Part shown: positions 25,806-33,729 of the stretch, one piece after another
Layout of the letters: each line of letters opens with the position of its first letter
How positions within the stretch are numbered: the stretch's first letter is position 1
DNA from: Novosphingobium sp. PP1Y
GTDB lineage: Bacteria; Pseudomonadota; Alphaproteobacteria; Sphingomonadales; Sphingomonadaceae
Direction of reading: 5' to 3'
Length of the DNA stretch: 64,000 nucleotides
Assembly (NCBI RefSeq): GCF_000253255.1
Contig: NC_015583.1
Span: 620,001 to 684,000 of the forward strand
Notes under the pieces: model-generated
The model's input: the letters and a program-made list of their open reading frames with translations, nothing else
Database searches by the model: none
Told to the model about the DNA's origin: nothing
Made by a program: the position numbers and the translations under genes

Positions 25806-26741
25806 ATGAGTAGTGAACTACAGATATTCGTGCGTGCAGTGCAGATGAAGAACATCTCTGCTGCGGCCAGAAGCCTGCATCTGACTCCGGCTGCGGCGAG
25901 CCATCGGATAATGCAGCTGGAAAACCGGATCGGGGCCCGGTTGCTGAACCGCACGACGCGGGCGCTGCATCCGACCGAGGAGGGGTTGGTCTTCTACGAG
26001 CATGCGCTTGATGTCCTCGAGGCGATCGAAAGGGCCGAGAGCAGTATCGCCACAGCTGGCGGAGAGCCGATCGGTGCCTTGCGTGTCACAGCGCCCATCG
26101 GCTTCGGTCGCCGTATTCTGGCACCTTTGATCGTCCAGTTTCATGAGCGCTATCCCAAGGTCAGGGTCAATTTGCGATTGTCCGACCGGCTTATCGATCT
26201 GCTGGACGAGGCCGTTGACGTCGCGATCCGCATGGCCAATCCCGTCGACAGCAGCTTCATCGCGCGCAACCTGGACGACTGCGAACGCGTCCTCTGCGCT
26301 TCGCCCGCCTATCTCGATCAGAAAGGCAGACCGCGCGAGCCGGGCGAGTTGATCGACCATAATTGCCTCGTTCTGCGTTTTCCCGGGAGCCCACAAGTGC
26401 GCTGGCGCCTGCAGGGACCCGATGGTCCCGTCGCGGTGCCAGCGACGGGAGATTTCGACGCCGACGAGGGCGACGTTCTTACCGAGTGGGCCCTGCATGG
26501 CGGCGGGATCGTCATGAAGCCCTTGTGGGAAGTGGCGGAATATATTCGCAGCGGTCGACTTCAGGTTGTGCTGGCCGATTACCCACCGGAACCGGTCAAG
26601 CTGATGCTGATGTACCCGCATCGTAATCTGATGCCCGCGAAGCTGCGCGTCTTCATCGATTTCATGGCGGAACAACGCTCGCTGCTTCCCTGCATGGAGC
26701 ATTTCGACGATCAGGGGAAAGTGGTCCGGTTCGGAACCTGA
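25806..26741 (+). CDS. LysR-family transcriptional regulator
   Basis: 311 residues. N-terminal winged helix: FVRAVQMKNISAAARSLHLT, PAAASHRIMQLENRIGARLL, NRTTRALHPTEEG. The periplasmic-binding-like effector domain begins near residue 90 (GALRVTAPIGFGRRILAPLI). This is the AaeR/DhcR-like subgroup with the GALRVTAP opening. It is on the same strand as, and 310 bp upstream of, the purine operon, which it may activate, although LysR regulators are more often divergent from their targets. Confidence 0.93.
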   Translation: MSSELQIFVRAVQMKNISAAARSLHLTPAAASHRIMQLENRIGARLLNRTTRALHPTEEGLVFYEHALDVLEAIERAESSIATAGGEPIGALRVTAPIGFGRRILAPLIVQFHERYPKVRVNLRLSDRLIDLLDEAVDVAIRMANPVDSSFIARNLDDCERVLCASPAYLDQKGRPREPGELIDHNCLVLRFPGSPQVRWRLQGPDGPVAVPATGDFDADEGDVLTEWALHGGGIVMKPLWEVAEYIRSGRLQVVLADYPPEPVKLMLMYPHRNLMPAKLRVFIDFMAEQRSLLPCMEHFDDQGKVVRFGT

Positions 26742-27051
26742 CGCCGGCAAAGTTTTTCTGAATGAGCGGATCTTGAATTGGTTGTGCCTGCAAGCCGCTG
26801 CGGTTCGCAGGCTTCTTCTGAGATGTTTCGGAGCATTCTCCAATTGCGTCGAAAAGTGCTTCCGGAATTATGGCGATGCCGATCCTCGCCCCGGGGCCTA
26901 TGACGATAGGGCTGCAAGTCTGATCCCGGGATGGGGCACTGTGAATGGCGGTTTCGGTGGCTCGGATACCTGTCCGCCGGTTCATCCTCGAACTGAAAGG
27001 TGCTGCGGCCTCGCGGTCGCGAGATTGCGTCGCATGGAAGGAGTTAGGTCG
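26742..27051. other. 310-bp gap before the purine operon
   Basis: No convincing gene. It should contain the promoter of the operon beginning at 27052 and possible LysR binding sites, but I see no clear palindrome of the T-N11-A type that I would commit to. Confidence 0.4.
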
Positions 27052-27609
27052 ATGATGGCATTGCGAAACTGCGCGCGTTTGCGGCGAAGCGGCGCGACCG
27101 GCCTTGTGCTGGCAATGGCGCTTGCCGTCTGTGGCTGCGGCGCAGCGGATGACAAGGCTGGTCAGGCGCAAGCTGCGAGTGCCCCCGCCGATGAAGTGAG
27201 CAGCGACCTCTCCCTGCGGGAACTCATGGCGCACGTCATGCAGCGCAATGCCATTCAGATGTGGAATTGGCAGGCTTTCGTCAGTGATGAAACGGGTCCG
27301 CATTCCATGGTCCCCAAGACCGACGAGGAATGGGAGGACGCCGAAAGCGATGCCCTGACCGTTGCCGAGCTGGCCCGCGCCATTCAGTACGCTCCTTATC
27401 GCGTCGACGATCCGGCCTGGTCCGACAGGGCAAAAGCGCTTCAAGTTGCCGCCGGCAAGGTAGCCAAGGCGGCCGAGGAGAGGGACGAAGCGGCGTTCCT
27501 CGATGCCGGCGGCGCGGTCAACGACGCCTGCGTTTCGTGCCATTACCGCTTTGCCCCGCAACTTGAAGGGCCCGAGCCGACCGGTCCGGCCGGTGAGAGC
27601 ACGCAGTGA
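27052..27609 (+). CDS. Cytochrome-c-type lipoprotein heading the purine operon
   Basis: 185 residues from ATG 27052 (AAGGAGTTAGGTCG upstream). The N-terminal signal ends in a lipobox-like LAVCGCG, so the mature protein is probably a periplasmic lipoprotein. The body is helical. A single heme-binding CVSCH lies near the C-terminus (NDACVSCHYRFAP), the layout of class II cytochromes (cytochrome c' type). Its stop overlaps the GTG of hpxX (GTGA), so it is translated with the oxalurate genes. That is unexpected for a redox protein. Possible roles are accepting electrons from a periplasmic or membrane purine-oxidising enzyme, or gas binding. Confidence 0.8.
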   Translation: MMALRNCARLRRSGATGLVLAMALAVCGCGAADDKAGQAQAASAPADEVSSDLSLRELMAHVMQRNAIQMWNWQAFVSDETGPHSMVPKTDEEWEDAESDALTVAELARAIQYAPYRVDDPAWSDRAKALQVAAGKVAKAAEERDEAAFLDAGGAVNDACVSCHYRFAPQLEGPEPTGPAGESTQ

Positions 27610-27797
27610 AGTTCGCCGGACATCTGACTGACGCGGACCGCCAGGCGTATATGGATGCTGCGTCCCGCTTGGCAGGCCTTACCATTCCGGAAGAATGCCG
27701 GGACGGTGTGCACGCCAATCTCAGGTTGTTTCTGGATCACGCAGCAGTTCTGGACGAGATCGTCGATCCGTTCCGCGATCCGGCGGAGCTGCTGTGA
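27606..27797 (+). CDS. hpxX: AtzG/HpxX-like small amidase partner (DUF4089)
   Basis: 63 residues, GTG start at 27606 overlapping the preceding stop. The sequence MDAASRLAGLTIPEECRDGV, HANLRLFLDHAAVLDEIV matches the DUF4089 helical pair found beside AtzE-type amidases, where it acts as a GatC-like stabilising subunit. Its TGA overlaps the GTG of the amidase gene. In enterobacterial hpx clusters the equivalent gene is HpxX. Confidence 0.85.
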   Translation: MKFAGHLTDADRQAYMDAASRLAGLTIPEECRDGVHANLRLFLDHAAVLDEIVDPFRDPAELL

Positions 27798-29167
27798 ATA
27801 CGCTCGCGCACATCGGCGAGGTGCGCAACGGCAAGGCGCGTGCGCAGGACTGGGCCCGGGCATCGCTTGAATCAGCGCGCGCCAAGGCCCGGCTTTGTGC
27901 CTTCACCAGCCTCCTGGAGGAGGATGCGATGGCACAAGCGGCGTGCGTCGATGCCTCGCCTGCTGATCGGCCGCTGGCGGGTATGCCCTTCGCAGCCAAG
28001 AACCTGTTCGATGTGGCTGGGCATCCGACTCTAGCGGGGGCCAGGATCAATCGCGATGCCCCGCCGGCCCGGCGCACCGCTACGGTTATCTCGCGGCTCG
28101 CAAATGCCGGGGCAACGCTGGTCGGCATGACCAACATGGACGAGTTCGCCTATGGCTTCGCTACCGAGAACGCGCACTTCGGGGCGACCCGCAACCCCTG
28201 CGATGAAACCCGCATGGCTGGCGGGTCTTCCGGCGGTTCCGCGGCCGCCGTCGCGGCGGGCATAGTTCCGGTCGCCCTCGGCTCGGATACCAACGGTTCG
28301 ATCCGCGTTCCCGCTTCGCTTTGTGGCATTTATGGCCTGAAGCCTACGTTCGGGCGCCTCTCTCGGGCGGGCACCTACCCCTTCGTGTCGAGCCTGGATC
28401 ACGTCGGTCCTTTCGCGCGCACACTTGACGATCTTGCCCTCAGCTATGACGCGATGCAGGGCGCCGACGGGGCGGACCCTGCGTGCAGCCATACCGACCC
28501 GGATCCGATCGCAGCCGATTTCGACGTCATGCCCTCCGATCTGCGCGTCGGTGTTCTGGGTGGGTGGTTCATTCGCCATGCTGCGGCGGAAGCGAAGGAT
28601 GCGCTCGATCTTGTTGCGGGTGTCTTTGCCCAGGCCTCCAGGGTAGAGCTTCAAGGCGCCCAGGCTGCCCGTTCGGCGGCGTTTTGCATGACCGGCATCG
28701 AGGGCGGAAGTCTTCACATACGCCAGTTGGCGACAAGGCCCATGGATTACGATCCGGCGGTGCGCGACCGTCTGCTCGCCGGGCTGCTGCTTCCTGCGCG
28801 CGTCTCTGAACTGGCCAGGCGGATGCGCCGTCAGTTCATCGACGAAGTCGCGCAGCTTTTCGGCAGCTTCCACATACTGATATCTCCGACAACCCCTTGC
28901 TCTGCTCCCAGGATCGGCGAGGCCTGCGTGGAAATCGACGGTGTCGAGCTGCCGGTGCGGGCGAATCTTGGCCTCTATACGCAGCCGATCAGCTTCGCGG
29001 GACTGCCAGCCCTGTCCGTACCATTGAAAACCGATGGGCTTCCCATCGGAGTGCAGCTTATCGCGCCGTATTGGGCGGAAAAGCGATTGTTCCAGGTTGC
29101 GCGATGGCTGGAGAGACAAGGCGTTGTCGCCTCGGGCACCGTGCAGAAGCAGGAAGCGGGCCTTTGA
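27794..29167 (+). CDS. hpxY: Amidase of the AtzE/HpxY type (oxalurate pathway)
   Basis: 457 residues, GTG start 27794. Amidase-signature enzyme: catalytic Lys in FAAKNLFDVAG, cis-Ser/Ser pair in MAGGSSGGSAAAVAAG, and GSDTNGSIRVPASLCGIYGLKPTFGR continuing the signature. This subgroup (AtzE, HpxY) hydrolyses small ureido or carboxy-amide compounds and needs the small AtzG/HpxX partner encoded just upstream. In the purine setting the substrate is likely oxalurate or a derivative of it. Overlapping start and stop codons join it to hpxX and to the gamma-glutamyltranspeptidase-like gene. Confidence 0.9.
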   Translation: MNTLAHIGEVRNGKARAQDWARASLESARAKARLCAFTSLLEEDAMAQAACVDASPADRPLAGMPFAAKNLFDVAGHPTLAGARINRDAPPARRTATVISRLANAGATLVGMTNMDEFAYGFATENAHFGATRNPCDETRMAGGSSGGSAAAVAAGIVPVALGSDTNGSIRVPASLCGIYGLKPTFGRLSRAGTYPFVSSLDHVGPFARTLDDLALSYDAMQGADGADPACSHTDPDPIAADFDVMPSDLRVGVLGGWFIRHAAAEAKDALDLVAGVFAQASRVELQGAQAARSAAFCMTGIEGGSLHIRQLATRPMDYDPAVRDRLLAGLLLPARVSELARRMRRQFIDEVAQLFGSFHILISPTTPCSAPRIGEACVEIDGVELPVRANLGLYTQPISFAGLPALSVPLKTDGLPIGVQLIAPYWAEKRLFQVARWLERQGVVASGTVQKQEAGL

Positions 29168-30747
29168 GCGGCGGCCTGGATGATCCGCGCGGCGGCATCG
29201 TGACGGCGCCGCACTACCTCGCTTCCGAAGCCGGGCTCGACGTTCTGCGCGATGGCGGTACGGCAGTGGAGGCCTGTGTGGCGATGGCAGCGTGCCTTGC
29301 GGTCGTTTACCCGCACATGACCGGCATCGGCGGCGACGGATTTTGGTTGATCCGTGAACCGGATGGTGCGCTTTGGGCCATTGATGCCTGCGGTAGGGCC
29401 TCGCGCAATGTAAGCCTTGAACTTTACGCGGGGCTCGACGCGATTCCGATGCGTGGGCCGCTCGCCGCGAACACGGTAGCCGGCACGGTTTCCGGTTGGC
29501 AGATGGCTCTCGGCGAGGGTGGTGGGGGTCTCAGCCTCGACAGGCTGCTGGGCGCTGCGATCACGCACGCGGAAGCGGGCGTTTCGGTTACCCGGGGGGG
29601 AGCCGCCATCGCCGGGTCCAGGAGTGACGAACTCGCATCACAGCCGGGGGCCTATGCCCGGATCTTCGAACCTGCGAATAGGCCCATGCGCGAAGGGGAA
29701 GTGCTGCGCCAGCCCGAATTGGCGCGCACCTTTCGCAAGTTGGTCGATGAAGGGCTCGGGAGCTTCTATCGCGGCGATCTTGCCGCGCTGATCGCGCAGG
29801 ACCTGCAGGTATTGGGCAGCCCGGTCGATGGTATCGACCTTGCCGCGCATGAGGCGCAGCAAACCGTGCCTCTGTCGGCCGAGATCCACGGGGCGATGCT
29901 CTACAATACTGCCCCGCCGACGCAGGGCCTCGCATCACTGCTCATCCTGGCGCTATTTGATCGCCTCACCATTGCCCGGGCCGATGGATTCGATTACCTG
30001 CATGGGCTGGTTGAAGCGACCAAGCACGCGTTCCTTGTGCGCGATGCCCATCTTGGCGACCCGGCATGGATGTCGCTCGATCCGCAGGGCCTGCTGTCGA
30101 GCAACGCCGCCATCGGTACGATGTTGAGTGAGATCCGGCTGGACCGGGCGATGCCCTGGCCGCACCCGACGCATTGGGGAGACACGTGCTGGTTCGGCGC
30201 CGCCGATGGGCGGGGACAGGTCGTCTCATGCATCCAGTCGACCTATTTCGAGTTCGGGTCCGGCCTCGTCCTGCCCCAGACCGGCATCACGTGGCAAAAC
30301 CGCGGCTCCGGTTTTCGTCTTGCCGACGATGGCTGGAATGCCCTCAAACCAGGTCGCAAGCCCTTCCATACTCTCAATCCGGCGCTTGCCGTCTTCGATG
30401 ACGGACGGGTCATGGCCTATGGCACGATGGGCGGCGAAGGACAGCCGCAGACGCAGGCCGCGATCTTCACGCGCTATGCGAGGTTCGGTGTCGCGCTTGA
30501 GCAGGCGATTGCCGCGCCGCGCTGGTTGCTGGGCAGGACCTGGGGCGAAGAAAGCACCTCGCTCAAGCTTGAAGAGGGCTTCGCGCCGGAGACGATCGAT
30601 GCTCTGCGCCGGGCCGGTCACGAAGTCGAAATCGTACCATCGTGCAACGCGCTGATGGGACATGCCGGTGCCATCGTGCGCCATCCTGGGGGGCGTCTCG
30701 AAGGGGCCAGCGATCCCCGTTCTGACGGATTGGTCGCAGCGTTCTGA
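29164..30747 (+). CDS. hpxW: Gamma-glutamyltransferase-family amidohydrolase (HpxW-like)
   Basis: 527 residues, most simply from TTG 29164, which overlaps the amidase stop (TTGA). Ntn-hydrolase family of gamma-glutamyltranspeptidases: N-terminal GGTAVEACVAMAACLAVVYP and MTGIGGDGFWLI; the autoprocessing nucleophile Thr is T341 in HWGDTCWFGAADG; GSGFRLAD and NPALAVFDDG follow. There is no signal peptide, unlike true periplasmic GGT. HpxW of Klebsiella is a GGT homologue that acts as an oxamate amidohydrolase, and its neighbours HpxX, HpxY and HpxZ are also encoded here. Confidence 0.87.
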   Translation: MSGGLDDPRGGIVTAPHYLASEAGLDVLRDGGTAVEACVAMAACLAVVYPHMTGIGGDGFWLIREPDGALWAIDACGRASRNVSLELYAGLDAIPMRGPLAANTVAGTVSGWQMALGEGGGGLSLDRLLGAAITHAEAGVSVTRGGAAIAGSRSDELASQPGAYARIFEPANRPMREGEVLRQPELARTFRKLVDEGLGSFYRGDLAALIAQDLQVLGSPVDGIDLAAHEAQQTVPLSAEIHGAMLYNTAPPTQGLASLLILALFDRLTIARADGFDYLHGLVEATKHAFLVRDAHLGDPAWMSLDPQGLLSSNAAIGTMLSEIRLDRAMPWPHPTHWGDTCWFGAADGRGQVVSCIQSTYFEFGSGLVLPQTGITWQNRGSGFRLADDGWNALKPGRKPFHTLNPALAVFDDGRVMAYGTMGGEGQPQTQAAIFTRYARFGVALEQAIAAPRWLLGRTWGEESTSLKLEEGFAPETIDALRRAGHEVEIVPSCNALMGHAGAIVRHPGGRLEGASDPRSDGLVAAF

Positions 30748-30792
30748 TGCCGCGGTTTTGCAGAATCATTTGATTTTTTGGAGTTGAACAGG

Positions 30793-32031
30793 TTGCCTGA
30801 ACTTGATCCCCTGCTGTTTGGCGAAATCGACCCGCCCCAGCGGCTTCTGATGGGGCCCGGTCCGATCAATGCCCATCCGCGGGTGCTGCGCGCGATGTCT
30901 GCCGATCTCCTCGGGCAGTTCGATCCCGAGATGACCGAATTCATGAACCAGGTCATGGCGCTGTATCGGCCTATCTTCGGGACCGAAAACCGCTGGACGA
31001 TGTTGATCGACGGTACCGCTCGCGCCGGGATCGAGGCGGCGCTGGTCAGCCTTGTGGCTCCCGGCGACACGGTGCTGGTGCTCAACGCCGGACGCTTCGG
31101 TCTGTTGCTGACCGAGATCCTTGTCCGGATCGGCGCACGCATCGAGACGATTGACGTGCCCTGGGGCGAAGTGGTGTCGATGGAAGCGGTTGCGGCCGCG
31201 ATCGACCGGGTGTCGCCGCGTCTTGTCGCGACGATCCACGGTGATACCTCGACGACGATGGTGCAGCCGCTCGAGGGGCTCGGCGCGCTTTGCGAGGCTG
31301 CGGGCGCTCTCAGTTACGTCGATGTCACGGCCACCATCGGCGGTATGGAAATTGCCGCGGACCGTTGGGGCGTGGATGTCGTGAGCGGCGGCTTGCAGAA
31401 GTGCCTTGGCGGACCGTCCGGCTCGGCGCCGATCACCATTTCCAACCGCGCCGCCGAATACATCGGTCGTCGCCGTCACGTTGAGAGAGGTATCCGGCGC
31501 GAGGACATCGAGGATGGTCAGGGGCCGCGCATCGGCTCCAACTACTTCGATCTCGCGATGATTATGGATTACTGGTCGGACAAGCGCCTCAATCACCACA
31601 CCGAGGCGACATCGATGCTCTATGCGGCCCGCGAATGCGCGCGCATAGCGCTGGGGGAAGGGCTGGAGCCACGCTATGCGCGCCACCGCGCCGCAGGCCG
31701 GGCGATGGCGGCGGGCCTGCGCGCGATGGGTCTTACCCTTTTCGGAGACGACAGCCATCGCATGAGCAATGTGACCGGCGTCCATATTCCCGATACCGTC
31801 GACGGCGAAGCCGTGCGCCGGGCAATGCGCGAGAATTTCGAGATCGAGATCGGCACCGCCTTCGGTCCTCTCGAAGGCCGGATCTGGCGGCTTGGAACGA
31901 TGGGCTACAATGCAATGAAGCACAAGGTCCTCCTCACGCTTGGAGCGCTGGAGGCCTGCCTGCGCGCCCAGGGGTATGCGGTCGCGCTTGGCGAAGCCGT
32001 GCCGGCTGCGATGGAGGCTTGGGACGCATGA
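30793..32031 (+). CDS. pucG: (S)-ureidoglycine-glyoxylate aminotransferase
   Basis: 412 residues from TTG 30793, for which GGAG is well spaced; the frame opens five codons earlier at TTG 30778. Fold-type I aminotransferase of the alanine-glyoxylate class: LLMGPGPINAHPRVL, GTARAGIEAAL, SYVDVTATIGG, and the PLP lysine K203 in VSGGLQKCLGGPSGSAP. PucG/UGXT transfers the amino group of ureidoglycine to glyoxylate, giving oxalurate and glycine. Its place before allantoinase and beside the oxalurate genes makes this role much more likely than serine- or alanine-glyoxylate transfer. Confidence 0.9.
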   Translation: MPELDPLLFGEIDPPQRLLMGPGPINAHPRVLRAMSADLLGQFDPEMTEFMNQVMALYRPIFGTENRWTMLIDGTARAGIEAALVSLVAPGDTVLVLNAGRFGLLLTEILVRIGARIETIDVPWGEVVSMEAVAAAIDRVSPRLVATIHGDTSTTMVQPLEGLGALCEAAGALSYVDVTATIGGMEIAADRWGVDVVSGGLQKCLGGPSGSAPITISNRAAEYIGRRRHVERGIRREDIEDGQGPRIGSNYFDLAMIMDYWSDKRLNHHTEATSMLYAARECARIALGEGLEPRYARHRAAGRAMAAGLRAMGLTLFGDDSHRMSNVTGVHIPDTVDGEAVRRAMRENFEIEIGTAFGPLEGRIWRLGTMGYNAMKHKVLLTLGALEACLRAQGYAVALGEAVPAAMEAWDA

Positions 32032-32915
32032 GCCAGGCCCGAGACCTTGTCGGCTACGGCCGGACCATTCCCGATGCGAAGTGGCCCGGCGGGGCCCGCG
32101 TCGCAGTACAGTTCGTGATCAATTACGAAGAGGGCGCGGAAAACTGCGTCGTGAATGGCGATGCCGGTTCGGAATGCTTCCTGTCCGACATGGTCGGCGC
32201 TGCCAGCCATCCTGACCGCGCCATGGCGATGGAAAGCCTTTACGAATACGGCAGCCGCGCTGGCTTCTGGCGTTTGCATCGCATATTCGTACAGCGCGGA
32301 TTACCGGTAACGGTCTTCGCCGTCGCGCGTGCGCTGGAAATGAATCCGCAGGCCGTGGAGGCGATGTTGGTCGCCAATTGGGAGGTCGCGAGCCATGGTC
32401 TGCGCTGGATCGATTACCAGAACGTGCCCGAAGAGGTGGAACGGGCGCATATCGCCGAAGCAATTGCCTTGCATGAAAAGCTTACCGGACAGCGGCCATT
32501 GGGCTGGTACCAAGGGCGGACTTCGCCCAACACCGCCCGCCTGATCGTCGAGGAAGGGGGCTTTCTCTACGATGCCGACAGCTACGCCGACGACCTACCC
32601 TACTGGGATCGCAGGCATGGCAAGCCGCAGCTCGTCGTGCCTTATTCGCTCGACGCGAACGACATGAAGATGGTCGCACTCAATGGCTTTACCGAGGGCG
32701 AGCAGTTCTTCCGCTACCTGCACGATACTTTCGAACAATTGCGCGAGGAAGGCGGTCGGATGATGTCGATCGGCCTTCATGGGCGCATTGCCGGGCGCCC
32801 GGCGCGCGCCCGAGCGCTCGCGCGGTTCGTGGATCACGTCACGGCGACCGGCGATGCCTGGATTGCGCGGCGCATCGATATCGCGCGCCACTGGATTGCG
32901 AACCACCCGGCATGA
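32028..32915 (+). CDS. puuE: Allantoinase, polysaccharide-deacetylase type
   Basis: 295 residues; ATG overlaps the pucG stop (ATGA at 32028-32031). The NodB-like fold is shown by WPGGARVAVQFVINYEEGAE, FWRLHRIFVQRGLPVTVFAV, WEVASHGLRWIDYQ with the metal His, and a late MSIGLHGRIAGRPAR. PuuE-type allantoinase opens the hydantoin ring of allantoin to allantoate and replaces the amidohydrolase-family AllB in many proteobacteria. Product use by allantoate amidohydrolase (43160-44512) fits. Overlaps the next gene by 4 bp. Confidence 0.93.
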   Translation: MSQARDLVGYGRTIPDAKWPGGARVAVQFVINYEEGAENCVVNGDAGSECFLSDMVGAASHPDRAMAMESLYEYGSRAGFWRLHRIFVQRGLPVTVFAVARALEMNPQAVEAMLVANWEVASHGLRWIDYQNVPEEVERAHIAEAIALHEKLTGQRPLGWYQGRTSPNTARLIVEEGGFLYDADSYADDLPYWDRRHGKPQLVVPYSLDANDMKMVALNGFTEGEQFFRYLHDTFEQLREEGGRMMSIGLHGRIAGRPARARALARFVDHVTATGDAWIARRIDIARHWIANHPA

Positions 32916-33292
32916 CGATCGACGATCCGCAGGCACTGGCGCAAGTGACGGCAGCTTTTCACGAATACGAACGCGCCCTGATGGAAGATGACCTACAGGC
33001 GATGGATGCGCTGTTCCACGATGCCCCGACCACCAATCGCTACGGCGTTGGTGAGGTACTCTACGGCATCGACGCCATCCGCGCCTTTCGCAAGGGGCGG
33101 TGCGGTTCACCGCAGCGTCGCCTCGGGAAGGTCGCGATCACGGTCTATGGTGACAATTTCGCGACGGCCGACGCCGAATTCTTCCGGGATGGCAGCGACC
33201 GGCGCGGTCGCCAGTCGCAAAGCTGGGTCCGGTTCGCGGACGGCTGGAAGGTCGTCTCCGCCCATGTCAGCCTGGAGGGAGCAACGTCATGA
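32912..33292 (+). CDS. hpxZ: HpxZ/AtzH-like protein (DUF3225)
   Basis: 126 residues of the SnoaL/NTF2-like fold: HEYERALMEDDLQAMDALF, RYGVGEVLYGIDAIRAFRKG, SWVRFADGWKVVSAHVS. This is the DUF3225 family, called HpxZ in oxalurate clusters and AtzH in the cyanuric acid pathway. In the Hpx system its exact step is unresolved. Both ends overlap neighbours by 4 bp (ATGA), so stoichiometric co-translation with puuE and uraD is likely. Confidence 0.85.
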   Translation: MTIDDPQALAQVTAAFHEYERALMEDDLQAMDALFHDAPTTNRYGVGEVLYGIDAIRAFRKGRCGSPQRRLGKVAITVYGDNFATADAEFFRDGSDRRGRQSQSWVRFADGWKVVSAHVSLEGATS

Positions 33293-33729
33293 CGGCTCTT
33301 TTCGAACACAGTCCCTGGGTCGAGGAACGGGCCGATGCCCGTCCTTCTTCGGGCGACCGTCATGCAGATCTCATGGCAGTCGTCCAAGAAGCCGAGATTG
33401 CCGACCAGTTGGCACTGATCCGTGCACACCCCGAGCTGGCGGGCAAGGCCGCAGTCAATCGCGCCTTGACGCAAGCTTCCGCCTCGGAACAGGCCTCGGC
33501 GGGGCTGGACCGTCTGACGCCTGAGGAATTCGATGAATTCCACGCGTTGAACGCGGCCTATCGCGCGCGCTTCGACTTCCCCTTCATCATCTGTGTGCGG
33601 TTGACCGACAAGGCCGGAATTCTCGCGGCCATGAGGGCGCGGCTGAAGAATGACCGCGAGCAGGAAATAGCCACTGCTCTTGCCCAGATCGGCGAGATCG
33701 TGCGCCTCCGACTGGAAGATCTGAAATGA
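33289..33729 (+). CDS. uraD: OHCU decarboxylase
   Basis: 146 residues, helical UraD fold: the start MTALFEHSPWVEERA has the catalytic-region SPW(V)E motif, then IRAHPELAGKAAV with the conserved His-Pro-Glu, and FDFPFIICVRLTDKAGILA. UraD converts 2-oxo-4-hydroxy-4-carboxy-5-ureidoimidazoline to S-allantoin. It is coupled by ATGA overlaps to hpxZ and to the FAD oxidoreductase downstream. UraH, which acts one step earlier, is two genes downstream. Confidence 0.95.
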   Translation: MTALFEHSPWVEERADARPSSGDRHADLMAVVQEAEIADQLALIRAHPELAGKAAVNRALTQASASEQASAGLDRLTPEEFDEFHALNAAYRARFDFPFIICVRLTDKAGILAAMRARLKNDREQEIATALAQIGEIVRLRLEDLK

